Shown here one piece after another: positions 36,294-46,108 of a stretch of DNA of 64,000 bases. The DNA lies in the NCBI RefSeq assembly GCF_018847975.1, contig NZ_CP072597.1, forward strand, positions 3,945,001 through 4,009,000. Direction: 5' to 3'. Within the stretch, counting starts at the first letter, position 1. Each line of letters starts with the position of its first letter. A program made the position numbers and the translations under genes. The stretch comes from Lysobacter sp. K5869 (GTDB taxonomy: Bacteria; Pseudomonadota; Gammaproteobacteria; Xanthomonadales; Xanthomonadaceae). The notes under the pieces were generated by a model. It was not told the origin of the DNA and searched no databases. It saw nothing but the letters and a program-made list of their open reading frames with translations.

Positions 36294-37478
36294 TCAGGCC
36301 GCCGAAGCTTCGTCGATCGACAGTTCGTCTAGATCGAAGTAGCCGTTGAAGCCCTCCATGTAGACCGCCGCGCGATGGCCGAACAGCACCACGGCCGGAG
36401 TGCGCGTGATCAGCGCGCCGTGCTCGGCCATCAGCGACTTCACGCCGGTGCCGACGGGATGGCGGCTGTTCCAGGCGGCGACCTTCTGCTGTGCGAGCGC
36501 CAAACGGTCGTGGTGCGCGCCGCCATGGGATTGCGCAAGCGCGCCGCCCGCATGCTCGGCGGCGTTCGCGGCTTCGATGCTCGCGACCACGGGTTTTTCC
36601 TTGGCGGGCGCCCGCTCGGCGGCGGCCTTCGCCGCGATCTGCCTGATCTTGAGGATCATTTTCGCGAGCACGTCGCCATGGCCGATCTCGACGAACTCCA
36701 TCGCATCCGACAGCGACATGAGGTGGTGGATCGTGTCGCTCCACAGCACCGTGCTGGAGATCTGCTTCGACAGGTACTCGGCGACGGCGGCGTCCGGGTA
36801 CGGCTTCGCGGTCAGGTTCGCGATCACCGGAATCTTCGGCTTCGAGAATTTGCGCTTCTTGAGGAACGCCTCGAATTTCCGCCTCGCCGGCATCATCAGC
36901 CGCGAATGGAACGCGCCGCTGGTGTTGAGCGCAACGTACATCACCCGGTCGAACTGGAAGATCTCCTGGCAGGCGGCGATGTCGGCGCTGGGCCCGGAGA
37001 TAACGATCTGCAACGGCGTGTTGTAGTTGGCGATGTCGACATCGCCCAAGCCCTTCTCCTTGAGCAAAGCCTCGATCTGCTCGCGAGGAGCATTGACGAT
37101 GGCGGCCATCGCGCCGTCGGCCATTTCGCTCATCAACTCGCCGCGCTTCTTGACCAGCTTCAGGCCGGTTTCGAAGTCGAAGCACTCGGCCGCCAGCAGC
37201 GCGTTGAACTCGCCGAGGCTGTGGCCGGCGAGGTAATCGGGGGTTTCGCCGGTGTCCTGGACCCGCTTGTAGTACGACAGCGCATTGACGACGTACAGCG
37301 CCGGCTGGGTGAACTGGGTCTTGCCCAGCTCGCGCCGCGGATCCTCGAGACACAGCTCCTTGATGGAGTATCCGAGCACCGCGTCGGCCTTGGCGGTCAG
37401 CTCCGGAAACGCATCGAACAGGTCGCCGCCCATGCCGCGCGCCTGCGAGCCCTGCCCCGGGAACATGTAGGTTTTCAT
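36294..37478 (-). CDS. Trans-acting malonyl acyltransferase
   Basis: This 394-residue AT should load malonyl extender units on the ACPs of all AT-less modules. It starts MKTYMFPGQGSQ, with nucleophile Ser87 in GHSLGE and the malonate-type GAFHSRLM motif. The ATG at 37478 is set by AGGAGGA four bases upstream. A longer frame starting at 37508 has no such site. After the AT fold (to about residue 280), a linker leads to a small conserved C-terminal domain (about 330-385) with AVVLFGHRAAVYMEGFNGYF, a feature shared with the AT linkers of trans-AT and PUFA-type systems. It follows the decarboxylating KS by 42 bases. Confidence 0.93.
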   Translation of the reverse strand: MKTYMFPGQGSQARGMGGDLFDAFPELTAKADAVLGYSIKELCLEDPRRELGKTQFTQPALYVVNALSYYKRVQDTGETPDYLAGHSLGEFNALLAAECFDFETGLKLVKKRGELMSEMADGAMAAIVNAPREQIEALLKEKGLGDVDIANYNTPLQIVISGPSADIAACQEIFQFDRVMYVALNTSGAFHSRLMMPARRKFEAFLKKRKFSKPKIPVIANLTAKPYPDAAVAEYLSKQISSTVLWSDTIHHLMSLSDAMEFVEIGHGDVLAKMILKIRQIAAKAAAERAPAKEKPVVASIEAANAAEHAGGALAQSHGGAHHDRLALAQQKVAAWNSRHPVGTGVKSLMAEHGALITRTPAVVLFGHRAAVYMEGFNGYFDLDELSIDEASAA

Positions 37479-37482
37479 CGAA

Positions 37483-37489
37483 TCCTCCT
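37483..37489 (-). promoter_or_regulatory. Strong ribosome-binding site of the malonyl AT
   Basis: AGGAGGA (minus strand) lies four bases upstream of the ATG at 37478. This is one of the best matches to a consensus site in the window and decides this start over the in-frame upstream start at 37508. High AT expression would suit an enzyme serving every module. Confidence 0.75.
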
Positions 37490-37520
37490 GGAAGAAGCGC
37501 ATGTGCAAAAGTGTTGGCGA

Positions 37521-38753
37521 TCAGCCGCGTTGCAGGCAGATCGCGGTATTGATGCCGCCGAAGCCCATGCTCATGTTGAGCGCGCGCTCGACGGCGTGAT
37601 CGATGGCGGTCGCGCCCACCCAGCGCAGCTCCGCGTCTATGGGGTTGTCCAGATTGCGCGACGGGTGCAGGCGTCCCGCCTGCATCTGCAGCATCACCGC
37701 GATGAGTTCGACCATGCCGGCGGCGCTGAGCGCATGCCCCACCAGCGATTTGGTCGTGTTGAGGTAGGCGCGATCCAACCCGCAGGCGCGCAACGCGGCC
37801 AGCTCGGTCTCGTCGCCGACCATCGATGCGGTGCCGTGCGGATTGACGTAGTCGATCGCCTCCGCGGGCAGTCCAGCCATCGCCAAGGCGGCGCGGATCG
37901 CGGCGGTTTCGCCTTCCAGCGACGGATTGGGATTGCGGTTGGCGTCCCAGGCCATCGCCCAGCCCTTGAGTTCGGCGTACGGCGTGCGCGTCGCGTCGGA
38001 CGCGCGGCGCACGACGATCGCTCCGCAGGCCTCGCCGAAGATGAAACCGTCGCGGTCGCGGTCGAACGGCCTGCAGGCCCGCTCGGGCTCGCGCGCGTAG
38101 CGGTCCGAGCCCATCGCGCCGAGGGAACGGAACGCCTGACATTCGAAGAACGAAAGATCCATCAGCGCGCCGAGCGCGATGCAGACATCGACTTGCCCGG
38201 AGCGGACCGCTTCGATCGCTTGTATCGCCGCCAACTGCCCGCTCGCGGATGCGCCGCCGACGGTCATGGCGAGGCCGCGGATATCGAAGGCTTCGCTGCA
38301 TACGCCGCACAGATCGGTGTCCATGAACGTCATCGCATGCGTCGGACGCAGGAACTCCACCTGGTTCTGATACTTGGCCTGGATCAGCGCCAGCTCGCGC
38401 TGCTGGATGTTGGACCCGCCGACGATCAGGCCGATCCGGCGCGGATCGACGGCATCGAGCCCGGCGTCTTCCCAGGCCTCGTGCAGCGTCGTAAGCGCGA
38501 CCTGCGCGGACCAGGACAGGTTGCGCAGCCTCGCCGCGGCGATGGCCTCGGGAACCCGCAGATCGGCGATCTCCGCACCGATGAACGCAGCGTCGTCGTC
38601 GGCGGCCGGCTTCTGCCGGCCGGGGCGCCGCATCGCCGCGAACCGGTGCTCGCCGGCCAGCAGCGCATCGGTGAAATCACGACGCCCTTGGCCGATCGAC
38701 GCGGTAACGCCGATTCCGGAGACGACGATGGGGGTGGGCTCAGCAGTGCGCAT
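37521..38753 (-). CDS. Decarboxylating ketosynthase of beta-branching cassette (Cys to Ser)
   Basis: This 410-residue KS-fold protein resembles FabF-type enzymes but has Ser169 where the nucleophile Cys should be (TVGGASASGQ). Both His motifs are kept in modified form (VNPHGTASMVGDE, KSLVGHALS). In beta-branching cassettes this KS decarboxylates malonyl bound to the donor ACP to give acetyl-ACP. The donor ACP gene lies 49 bases upstream and the malonyl AT follows. With the HMG synthase and two ECH genes it completes the five-gene set. Confidence 0.93.
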   Translation of the reverse strand: MRTAEPTPIVVSGIGVTASIGQGRRDFTDALLAGEHRFAAMRRPGRQKPAADDDAAFIGAEIADLRVPEAIAAARLRNLSWSAQVALTTLHEAWEDAGLDAVDPRRIGLIVGGSNIQQRELALIQAKYQNQVEFLRPTHAMTFMDTDLCGVCSEAFDIRGLAMTVGGASASGQLAAIQAIEAVRSGQVDVCIALGALMDLSFFECQAFRSLGAMGSDRYAREPERACRPFDRDRDGFIFGEACGAIVVRRASDATRTPYAELKGWAMAWDANRNPNPSLEGETAAIRAALAMAGLPAEAIDYVNPHGTASMVGDETELAALRACGLDRAYLNTTKSLVGHALSAAGMVELIAVMLQMQAGRLHPSRNLDNPIDAELRWVGATAIDHAVERALNMSMGFGGINTAICLQRG

Positions 38754-38802
38754 AGTCGGAGCGTTCGGTCCTGGGAGCGTTTCGCATTCGTGGAGCGCAG
38801 GT

Positions 38803-39042
38803 TCAGAGCCGGGCGTGCAGCAGCGTCGCCAGCTCGCCCATGTTCTCGGCCTTCGCGAACTCGATCATCGGCGCCTTCAGCGACAGCGATTCGAGCGCCA
38901 GCATCACCACTTCGGAGCGGTCGATCGAGTTGGCGCCAAGTGCGCGCAGGGAGTCGGTGAACTGGAATGCGTAGTCGTCCAGCCCGGGCACGACCTCTCG
39001 GGTGTGGCCGACGACGACGGTGAAGACATCTTCAAGAGTCAT
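38803..39042 (-). CDS. Donor acyl carrier protein of beta-branching cassette
   Basis: This 79-residue ACP has the phosphopantetheine Ser in LGANSIDRSEVV. Asn before the Ser and IDR after it are typical of the free donor ACPs of HMG-CoA-synthase cassettes. It should carry the malonyl group that the decarboxylating KS turns into acetyl, which the HMG synthase then adds to the beta-keto group on the PKS. It lies between the second ECH gene (117-base gap) and the KS. Confidence 0.92.
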   Translation of the reverse strand: MTLEDVFTVVVGHTREVVPGLDDYAFQFTDSLRALGANSIDRSEVVMLALESLSLKAPMIEFAKAENMGELATLLHARL

Positions 39043-39159
39043 GGCGATCTCGGTGGTTGAGAAGACGTTGGCGGAAAGAATCTGAGGGCTGGGATACGGC
39101 GAAATTCGGCTTGAGTATTCGATGCAGCGGTTGGTCGTCGGCGAATTGGTCCTGTGCGT

Positions 39160-39912
39160 TCACGCGCCGAACAGCGTGGCGATCTTCTCCTTCACCTCGG
39201 GCTGGGCGAAGGTCACCGCGTGCATTTCGACTTCTTGGGCGATCGTGGCGGGCAGCGCCTGCCGCAACGGCGCGCTCAGATGGTCTTTGAATGCGACCAG
39301 CGAGACGCGCGGCTTCTCGGCCAGCGTCTGCGCGAGTTCCAACGCATGCGCTACCACCCGGTCGCGCGGGACCACCGGAAACGCGATCCCGCGTTGCTGC
39401 AGTTCTTCGCCGCGGTAGTTGTTCGCCGAGAGCATCATTTCCGTGGCCAGACCCAAGCCCAGTTTCTGCGGGAGGATGAAGGTCGCGCCCATGCCCGGAG
39501 TGAAGCCGTAGCGCATGAAATTAGCGGTGTAGATGTTCTCCCGCCCCAGCACCACCAGGTCGGCGAACATGCCCAGCACGAATCCGCCGCCGATGCCGTG
39601 CCCCTGCATCGCGGAGATCACCGGCACCGGACAGTGCAACGGCAAGCCGTAGAGCGCGCGGTCGGTGAATGCGCCGCGGCCCTGCGACAGATTCATCAGT
39701 TGCTCTTGGGTCCCGCCGCTCGCGAAATAATTGTCGTAGCCGGTCAGCACCACGACTTTGCACTCCGGCAGCCGCTCGACCTGCGCGAACGCATCCATCA
39801 GGCCCTCGGTGAGCGCCTCGGAGAACGTATTCTTGCTCGCGCGGTCCTGCATCTTGATCTGCACGATCTGCGGAGCTACGAACTGCAGGTCGACGGCCTT
39901 CTCTGCGCTCAC
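39160..39912 (-). CDS. Enoyl-CoA hydratase-like decarboxylase, ECH2 (PksI type)
   Basis: This 250-residue crotonase-fold protein has the oxyanion segments VLTGYDNYFASGG and MQGHGIGGGFVLGMFAD, and TANFMRYGFTPGMGATFILP, which is typical of PksI-type ECH2 enzymes. These decarboxylate the dehydrated HMG-type intermediate to leave the beta-methyl (or methylene) branch. The start is a GTG at 39912 that overlaps the ECH1 stop (GTGA), with GGAGG upstream. A related domain is fused into PKS A, so the pathway has one free and one built-in ECH2. Confidence 0.92.
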   Translation of the reverse strand: MSAEKAVDLQFVAPQIVQIKMQDRASKNTFSEALTEGLMDAFAQVERLPECKVVVLTGYDNYFASGGTQEQLMNLSQGRGAFTDRALYGLPLHCPVPVISAMQGHGIGGGFVLGMFADLVVLGRENIYTANFMRYGFTPGMGATFILPQKLGLGLATEMMLSANNYRGEELQQRGIAFPVVPRDRVVAHALELAQTLAEKPRVSLVAFKDHLSAPLRQALPATIAQEVEMHAVTFAQPEVKEKIATLFGA

Positions 39913-40703
39913 GCCGCGCCCTCCCACGGGAACTGGCCGGTCTTCACGTAGCGCGAGATCCTCTCCAAGTTCTCGACATCGGAGAAAACTTCGCGATTCG
40001 CCGCCAGCGCCATCGGCTCGGCCGCGGCGATGGACGCCTCGATTCCGCTCATGTAGCGCTTGTAGCGCGCAACGCTGGCCTTGTTGAGCCGGCGCAGCCG
40101 CAGCAGATGCTTGCGCAACAGGTTGTCGCTGTTGTCCTCGAAGGCATCGACCAGCCCCCACTCGCGCGAGACCTGCACCCCGACCGGCTGGGTCGACAGG
40201 GTCATGGCATTGGCCTTCGCGAAACCGATCCGACGCACCAGGAACGGCAGCACGCAGGCCGGCATCAATCCGAACAGCAGTTCCGAGAGGCTGAACACCG
40301 CCGCGGAATCGGCGAGCACGATGTCGCAGGCGGCGACGAAACCGATGCCGCCGGCGTTGGCTTTGCCGCGGACATGCGCGATGGATACGTACGGCCCGGT
40401 CGCCAGACGCCGCCAGACGTCGTACAGCGGCTTGGGATCCTGTTCCGGCACGCCGCCGGAGTCGAAGCTCTTTTGCAGCTCGGCGAAATCCGCGCCGAAG
40501 CAGAAGACCTCGGGCAGGCCTTCGATCACGACGATCTTCGCGCGCGTCTCGCACACATCCAGGGCCGAAGCGAACTCGGCGATAAGACGATCGTTGATCG
40601 CGTTGTTCGCTTCCGGCCGGTGGATTTGCACATACGCGATGTCGTCGTCGAAACGCACGCGCAACGCAGTGAATCCGGCGCTGTCGATCGAGCGGCCGTC
40701 CAT
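39909..40703 (-). CDS. Enoyl-CoA hydratase-like dehydratase, ECH1 (PksH type)
   Basis: This 264-residue crotonase-fold protein has IHRPEANNAINDRL, the oxyanion segments EGLPEVFCFGADF and RGKANAGGIGFVAACD, and SELLFGLMPACVLPFL, all in keeping with PksH-type ECH1. It should dehydrate the HMG-type adduct made by the synthase before ECH2 decarboxylates it. The ATG overlaps the synthase stop by one base (TGATG), and its own stop overlaps the ECH2 start. Confidence 0.93.
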   Translation of the reverse strand: MDGRSIDSAGFTALRVRFDDDIAYVQIHRPEANNAINDRLIAEFASALDVCETRAKIVVIEGLPEVFCFGADFAELQKSFDSGGVPEQDPKPLYDVWRRLATGPYVSIAHVRGKANAGGIGFVAACDIVLADSAAVFSLSELLFGLMPACVLPFLVRRIGFAKANAMTLSTQPVGVQVSREWGLVDAFEDNSDNLLRKHLLRLRRLNKASVARYKRYMSGIEASIAAAEPMALAANREVFSDVENLERISRYVKTGQFPWEGAA

Positions 40704-41962
40704 CAGCCGACCCACTCGTATTCGCGATGGAATTCCTTGATTTCCTTCAGGAACAGCACCGGCTTGCCCATCGCGCTGCGGGCCCGGGCGATGAAGCCGC
40801 CATCGAGCGCGACGTTGCGCGTTCCGAACCGTACCGCATTGCTGCCGACCAGAAGGCGGTCGTATTCCTCCATCGTCAGTTCGATGCGGCGGTCGAGATG
40901 CGCCTGGATGCCCATCGCCCGCAGACGGTCCTGGCCCTCCTTGCGCACTACGCCGCTGAAGAACTCCGAGCAACAGCCGGAGCCGTAGGAGAAGGCGCCG
41001 ATGCGCTTGGGCGTTTCGAAGTCGCCGTGGTCGATGGTGCTGGCGATCGCCAGCGCGGTGGTCGCGCCCATGATGTTGGCGACGCGCTGGCAATGGATCA
41101 TGCCGGGCGTGACGCGGCGCTGGAAATCGTCTTCGATCTCCTGGGGCTTGGCCCGCGCCATCTTGCGCATCATATTGCGGTGCGCGCCCTTGATCATGCC
41201 GCCGAACGGGCAGTGATAGGCCAGATAGGTGAAGGTGCCGGCGAAATCCGCGTCCGGGACGCGCTTTTTGTATTCGAGGAAGGCGTTCTCGCAGCAGTCC
41301 AGATAGGAAAGCAGCGACAGGTCCGAATCGCCGGCGTCGCCGTCGACAGTGGGACGGCAGGTGTCCATGACTTCGTAGCCGTAGTAACCGTTCGCGCCGA
41401 CGTCGACCTGGAAGATGTGCGGCTGGTCGCTGATCAGCATGGCGACCGCGCCGGAGCCGTTGCTGGGCTCGGCGAACGACCAGTCGGCGGTCAGCGCGTC
41501 GCCGCCCTCCTCGACCATGAAGCGCGAGATGTCGGTGGCGAGCACCAGCGCCTTCGCGCCCGGCGAGGCCTGCGACAGCACGAAGTTCACCGCCATCTGG
41601 ATGCCGGCCGCACCGGAATAGCAGGCGTTCTTGATCTCGAACAAACGGCAGTTGCGGTTCAGCCCCAACAGCGAATGGCAGTAGGTGCTCATCGACTTGC
41701 CGAAGTCGAAGGCCGACTCGGTGCAGGTGATCACCATCTCGATGCGGTCGCGCTCCTCGGGGCTCAGCGCATCGACGATGGGCTTCGCGGCGTTGACCGC
41801 GAAGGTGATCGGATCTTCGTACGGCAGCGCGACCGTCTTCTCCTTCATCAGCAGGTTCTCGAACCGGGTGGTGTCGAGCCCGCGATGCTCGGCCAGCTTC
41901 CTGACGTCCAGGAAGGCCGTGCCGGCGAACACGTTCATTGCTTCAATACCCACTGCTTTCAT
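40703..41962 (-). CDS. HMG-CoA synthase-like enzyme of beta-branching cassette
   Basis: This 419-residue enzyme adds acetyl from the donor ACP to a beta-keto thioester on a PKS carrier. The nucleophile Cys114 is in EIKNACYSGAAG. The substrate-contact phrases YLAYHCPFGGMIKGAHR and the late GSGCCSEFFSG are present. The ATG at 41962 is preceded by GGAGAGGAA. It lies 60 bases after PKS C and is coupled to ECH1. Targets are predicted to be the tandem ACPs of PKS A and PKS B, which carry the Trp that marks branching carriers. Confidence 0.95.
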   Translation of the reverse strand: MKAVGIEAMNVFAGTAFLDVRKLAEHRGLDTTRFENLLMKEKTVALPYEDPITFAVNAAKPIVDALSPEERDRIEMVITCTESAFDFGKSMSTYCHSLLGLNRNCRLFEIKNACYSGAAGIQMAVNFVLSQASPGAKALVLATDISRFMVEEGGDALTADWSFAEPSNGSGAVAMLISDQPHIFQVDVGANGYYGYEVMDTCRPTVDGDAGDSDLSLLSYLDCCENAFLEYKKRVPDADFAGTFTYLAYHCPFGGMIKGAHRNMMRKMARAKPQEIEDDFQRRVTPGMIHCQRVANIMGATTALAIASTIDHGDFETPKRIGAFSYGSGCCSEFFSGVVRKEGQDRLRAMGIQAHLDRRIELTMEEYDRLLVGSNAVRFGTRNVALDGGFIARARSAMGKPVLFLKEIKEFHREYEWVG

Positions 41963-42022
41963 GCTGTTCCTCTCCAAGAACCGAATGTTGTCTCGTGTCG
42001 CCGCGCCCGCTGCCGGCCGCCG

Positions 42023-45000
42023 CTAAGAGCGCAGGATTCGCCAGTCCAGCTTCGCGCCGGTGACCCAGAGCTCGGCGATCTTTCCGAGCTCGCCGGTCTC
42101 GACCAGCCGGCGCATGAACTCCTGACCCGCCTGGGTATCGCCGATATCGAGCTTGTCGCCCGTGCCCGCTTTGCTGGATCCGCGGTAGACCTTGCGATGG
42201 TAGAAATCGTCCTTCTCCTCCAAGAATCCCCGCAGCAGCTCGTCGAACTCGTCGATCGAACGGGCGACGAAGGCCACCCGCTCCTGCATGCCGGTCCGGC
42301 CGGTTTGCAGGGTGTGGGCGATGCGCCGCAGCGTCTGCGCGCTGCGGTCGGTCCTGGCGAGGAATTCGGGATAGGCCTGCAGGGTCGCGTGCAGGGTCTC
42401 CGCGTTGCGCGCCGAGAACACCAGCAACTGCGCGGCGTCGGCGTTTTCCGAGTCGTGACCGGACGCGGCGTCGACGTACTCCTCGATGATCACGTGCGCG
42501 TTCACACCGCCGAATCCGAAGCTGCTGACCCCGCCGATGCGCGTCTGCCCGGCCGCAACCTCCCATTCGACCGCTTGCTGCGCGACCTTGTACGGCGTGC
42601 GCCTGAGGTCGATCAGCGGACTGACCGTGTCGCAATGCAGGCTCTTCGCGATCTTGCGGTGGCGGATCTGCAGGATGAGCTTGATCATGCCGACGACGCC
42701 CGCGCCGTACTCGAGGTGGCCGATGTTGGATTTGATGCTGCCCAGGTAACACGGCGCGGCGATCTGTTTTTCGCTGGCGGCCTCGGCGCCGAGGAGTTCC
42801 TTGGCGACGGTCTTCAACCCGCTGATCTCGACCGGATCGCCGAGTTCGGTGCCGGTGCCGTGGCATTCGATGTAGCCGACGCGATGGAAGTCGACCCCGG
42901 CGTCCTCGATGGCGCGCAGGATCACGGCCGCCTGCGCGTTGGGATTCGGCGCGGTCAGCGAGGTCGTGCGTCCGCCGTGATTCTCGGCCGCGCCCTTGAT
43001 CACGGCGTAAATGTCGTCGCCATCGCGCTGAGCGGCCCGGAGCGACTTCAGCATCAGCATGCCGACGCCTTCGCCGCGTACATAGCCGTTGGCCTTGTCG
43101 GAGAAGGTCTTGCAGCGACCGTCCGCGCACAACATGCCGGACTTGGTGAAACTGATGTACACGTCCGGCGAGAGCAACGCGTTCACGCCGCCGACGATCG
43201 CCACCGCACAGTGCCCTGCGCGGATGGCCTCGATCGCGCGATGCACCGCCACGAGCGAGCTGCTGCAAGCGGTATCGATGGGATTGCTGGGGCCGTGCCA
43301 GTCCATGTGGTAGCTGATCCGGTTCGGACCGACCGAGGACAAGGTGCCGGTCACCGAGTAGGCTTCGACGGGAAGGTGGCTCATCATCGTGGTGTAGCTG
43401 CTCGGGCCGCAGCCGACGTAGATGCCGGTGTCGGTGCCCTTGAGGCTGTCGCCGCCGTAGCCCGCGTCCTCGATGCATTCCCAGACCGATTGCATCATCA
43501 GCCGCTGTTCCGGGCTCATATACATCGCTTCCGCCGGCGAGATGCCGAAGAACAGCGGGTCGAACTCCTTGATGCCGTCGATGAAAGACCCCCAGCGGCT
43601 GACGCCCGCGTAGTCGCGCCAATCCCAGCGGTCCGCGGGGATCTCGCTGATCATGTCGCGCCCCTGGTCGAGCATCCGCCAGAATTCGTCGGGGTTGTTC
43701 GCGCCTGCGATGCGGCAGCTCATGCCGACCACGGCGACGTCTTCATCGCGATAGCTGGACCGGTTCCGGTAGGCTTCGCGGAACCGTCGCGCGAACTGCG
43801 ACACGTTGGCGCCGCCCGAAACCGCCGGTTCGCGCGGCGCCGGCTGTACCGGGGTGTTCGCCGGAATATTCGCCGCGGGGGCGGTGGCCCGCTCTCCATT
43901 CGCCGCGAACTTCTTGATCATCTGCGCCGCGTGATTCTCGGCGAGGAATTGGCTGAAGCGCAGCAGGTTCGAGGCCTCGAACATCGCCGTCGGCATCAGA
44001 TTCAGGTCGTAGACGTTGTTCAGATGCGAGACGAAGCTCGAGATCAGGATCGAATCGAAGCCGAAGTTGGTCCAATCTTCGGTCTCGTTGATCTGATGGG
44101 GCTTCATTTTCAGATGCTGCGCCGCTTGCAGCCGCATTTCTTGCAGGATCTCGCGCTGCAGCTTGTCGAGTTCGACCGAGGACGGCTGCGGCCGCGCGTC
44201 CGCCGCTGCGACCTTCGCAGGAGCGAACAGGGCCGCATGAGCGTTCTTCTGGCCGTAAAGCGGCAGCAGATTGGCGTGCGGCGAGGCGATCGCCAGGCGC
44301 AGCGCCCTCAGGCCTTCCGCGCTCGGCAGCGGCTTGATCGAATAAGTCCTGGCGAGCGTCTCGCGGCTGGCGTCGTCGATGCGCATCGCCCCCTCTTCCC
44401 AGAGCGGCCAGTTGACGGCGAGCGAACGCCCTTGCGCCTGCCGCGCACGCACGCGCGCCGAGCGCGCTTCGATATACGCGTCCATGTATCCGTTCGCGGC
44501 TGCGTAATCGAACTGCCCGGCATTGCCGAGCGCGCCGGCGACGGACGAAAAGGCGACGAACAGCTCGAGCGGGCAGCCGGCCGTGGCGCGGTCGAGGTTT
44601 TCGATGCCCTGCACCTTCGGCGCGAGCACTGCGTCGACGGCATCGGCGGTCTTGTGGATGAGCAAGGCATCGTCGATGAGCCCCGCCGCGTGCACCACGA
44701 CATTGATTTCGGGCTGATCGGCGACAATCTGTTCGACCTCATCGAGCCGCGCGATGTCGCAGCCGCGGTGAATCACGTTCGCGCCCAACGCCCGCAGCGC
44801 CTCGATGCGGGCCGTCTGCGCCTCATTCGGCGCGCGTCGGCTCAGCAGGATCAGGGTGCTGTCCGTCGTGCGTTCGGCGATGTCCTGAGCCACCAGCAAG
44901 CCCAAGGCGCCAAGCCCGCCGCTTATCAGCGCGACGGTGCCATTGCGCCACGCGAACTCGCCGGCGATATCGGCGTCCGCATCCTCATAGGCCAGCGCCT

Positions 45001-46108
45001 CGTACCCGTCTGCGGTCTTGAGTCGGACGTCGATCTGCGAATGCTCGGTCGAAACCGTCTTCAGCGCCGCCCACAGCCCGCGCGCGAGATGGTCGCGCCC
45101 GGTCACGTGAAGTTCGAGCGCCGAGCGAGCGTGTTTGTCCGTGGCCAGCGATTGCGCCGCGGCCAGCACGGCTTTGGTCGTCGCGACATAGTCGTCGCCG
45201 GCCTCCACCACATGCACCGTCGCGTCGTCGCCGTCGGACGGCGTCACGCTCTTCCAGACCGGCCGACGGAAGCTCAAGCGATCCTGCTTGGCGTTCAGAT
45301 CGATTTCGCGGGTCTGGAACCCTTCGATGATCACCCGGACATTGCCGCGCTCATCGGCGGCGACGTAATGCATGCCGTCGGGGCGCTGACGGATATGGAC
45401 GATCATGGTGTCGGTCAGCGGGCCGACGACCAGGGTGTTGAGTACCGCGAACGGCACGACGTCCGCCTCAGGATTGTCGACCAGCGCCAGACCGCTCTGG
45501 ATGATGCTGTCGAGCGCGCCCGCGTCCATCGCCATGCCGCGCGTGGACGAACCCGGCAGGCGGATCGTGGCCAGACCCTCGCCCTTGCCGTCGAGGAAGA
45601 TCTCCTCGACGCCGCGATGGGACGGGCCCAGCTCGACGCCGCGATTCCTGAAGGTCTGGTAGAACGCGGATTTCGTCGGGCCGGGACGCGCGATCCGCGC
45701 GCGCAGTCCGGCGATATCCAGCACCGGGGTATAGCCCTTGACGGCCAGGCACTCCGACGTCTTCTGCACCGAGACGCGGCTCTGGAAATGCACGCCTTGC
45801 TCGGTGCTCACTTCGACGCCGAACTGGCCGGCGGCGCCCGGATACACGCGTACGACGACCGTTCGCTTGCCTTTCACCGTCAATGCATTGACGAACACGC
45901 TGTCGCTCAGCACGAGCATGGCGTCGTCGCCCGGAGGCGCCGATGCCGCGACCGCCGCTCGGGCGATCTCGAGATAGGCCATGCCCGGAAGGATCTTCTG
46001 TCCCTGGATGATGTGATCGGCAAGGAACGGTTCGGCGCCGTCGAACACCGAGCGGAACTCGCCGATGGGATAGTCGTTGTTCGCGCTCATCGATGCCGAG
46101 GCCTTCAT
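42023..46108 (-). CDS. PKS C: DH-KR-ACP-KS
   Basis: This 1361-residue PKS starts with a DH (about 10-290; His in DHIIQGQKILPG, Asp/Gln in GALDSIIQ), then a KR (about 300-640; GGLGALG, FSSVAGALGNAGQFDYAAAN, with IDD suggesting B-type), an ACP (Ser near 685 in GFDSILIS) and a KS (about 785-1210; Cys near 948 in DTACSSS, ECHGTGT, KSNIGH). Because PKS B also ends in a DH, this module has two DH domains split over two proteins. The protein ends in the post-KS linker at TGAKLDWRILRS, before the usual LPTYPF motif, so its KS must pair with ACP1 of PKS D, encoded beyond the service genes. The ATG overlaps the PKS B stop (ATGA), with GGAG upstream. Confidence 0.95.
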   Translation of the reverse strand: MKASASMSANNDYPIGEFRSVFDGAEPFLADHIIQGQKILPGMAYLEIARAAVAASAPPGDDAMLVLSDSVFVNALTVKGKRTVVVRVYPGAAGQFGVEVSTEQGVHFQSRVSVQKTSECLAVKGYTPVLDIAGLRARIARPGPTKSAFYQTFRNRGVELGPSHRGVEEIFLDGKGEGLATIRLPGSSTRGMAMDAGALDSIIQSGLALVDNPEADVVPFAVLNTLVVGPLTDTMIVHIRQRPDGMHYVAADERGNVRVIIEGFQTREIDLNAKQDRLSFRRPVWKSVTPSDGDDATVHVVEAGDDYVATTKAVLAAAQSLATDKHARSALELHVTGRDHLARGLWAALKTVSTEHSQIDVRLKTADGYEALAYEDADADIAGEFAWRNGTVALISGGLGALGLLVAQDIAERTTDSTLILLSRRAPNEAQTARIEALRALGANVIHRGCDIARLDEVEQIVADQPEINVVVHAAGLIDDALLIHKTADAVDAVLAPKVQGIENLDRATAGCPLELFVAFSSVAGALGNAGQFDYAAANGYMDAYIEARSARVRARQAQGRSLAVNWPLWEEGAMRIDDASRETLARTYSIKPLPSAEGLRALRLAIASPHANLLPLYGQKNAHAALFAPAKVAAADARPQPSSVELDKLQREILQEMRLQAAQHLKMKPHQINETEDWTNFGFDSILISSFVSHLNNVYDLNLMPTAMFEASNLLRFSQFLAENHAAQMIKKFAANGERATAPAANIPANTPVQPAPREPAVSGGANVSQFARRFREAYRNRSSYRDEDVAVVGMSCRIAGANNPDEFWRMLDQGRDMISEIPADRWDWRDYAGVSRWGSFIDGIKEFDPLFFGISPAEAMYMSPEQRLMMQSVWECIEDAGYGGDSLKGTDTGIYVGCGPSSYTTMMSHLPVEAYSVTGTLSSVGPNRISYHMDWHGPSNPIDTACSSSLVAVHRAIEAIRAGHCAVAIVGGVNALLSPDVYISFTKSGMLCADGRCKTFSDKANGYVRGEGVGMLMLKSLRAAQRDGDDIYAVIKGAAENHGGRTTSLTAPNPNAQAAVILRAIEDAGVDFHRVGYIECHGTGTELGDPVEISGLKTVAKELLGAEAASEKQIAAPCYLGSIKSNIGHLEYGAGVVGMIKLILQIRHRKIAKSLHCDTVSPLIDLRRTPYKVAQQAVEWEVAAGQTRIGGVSSFGFGGVNAHVIIEEYVDAASGHDSENADAAQLLVFSARNAETLHATLQAYPEFLARTDRSAQTLRRIAHTLQTGRTGMQERVAFVARSIDEFDELLRGFLEEKDDFYHRKVYRGSSKAGTGDKLDIGDTQAGQEFMRRLVETGELGKIAELWVTGAKLDWRILRS

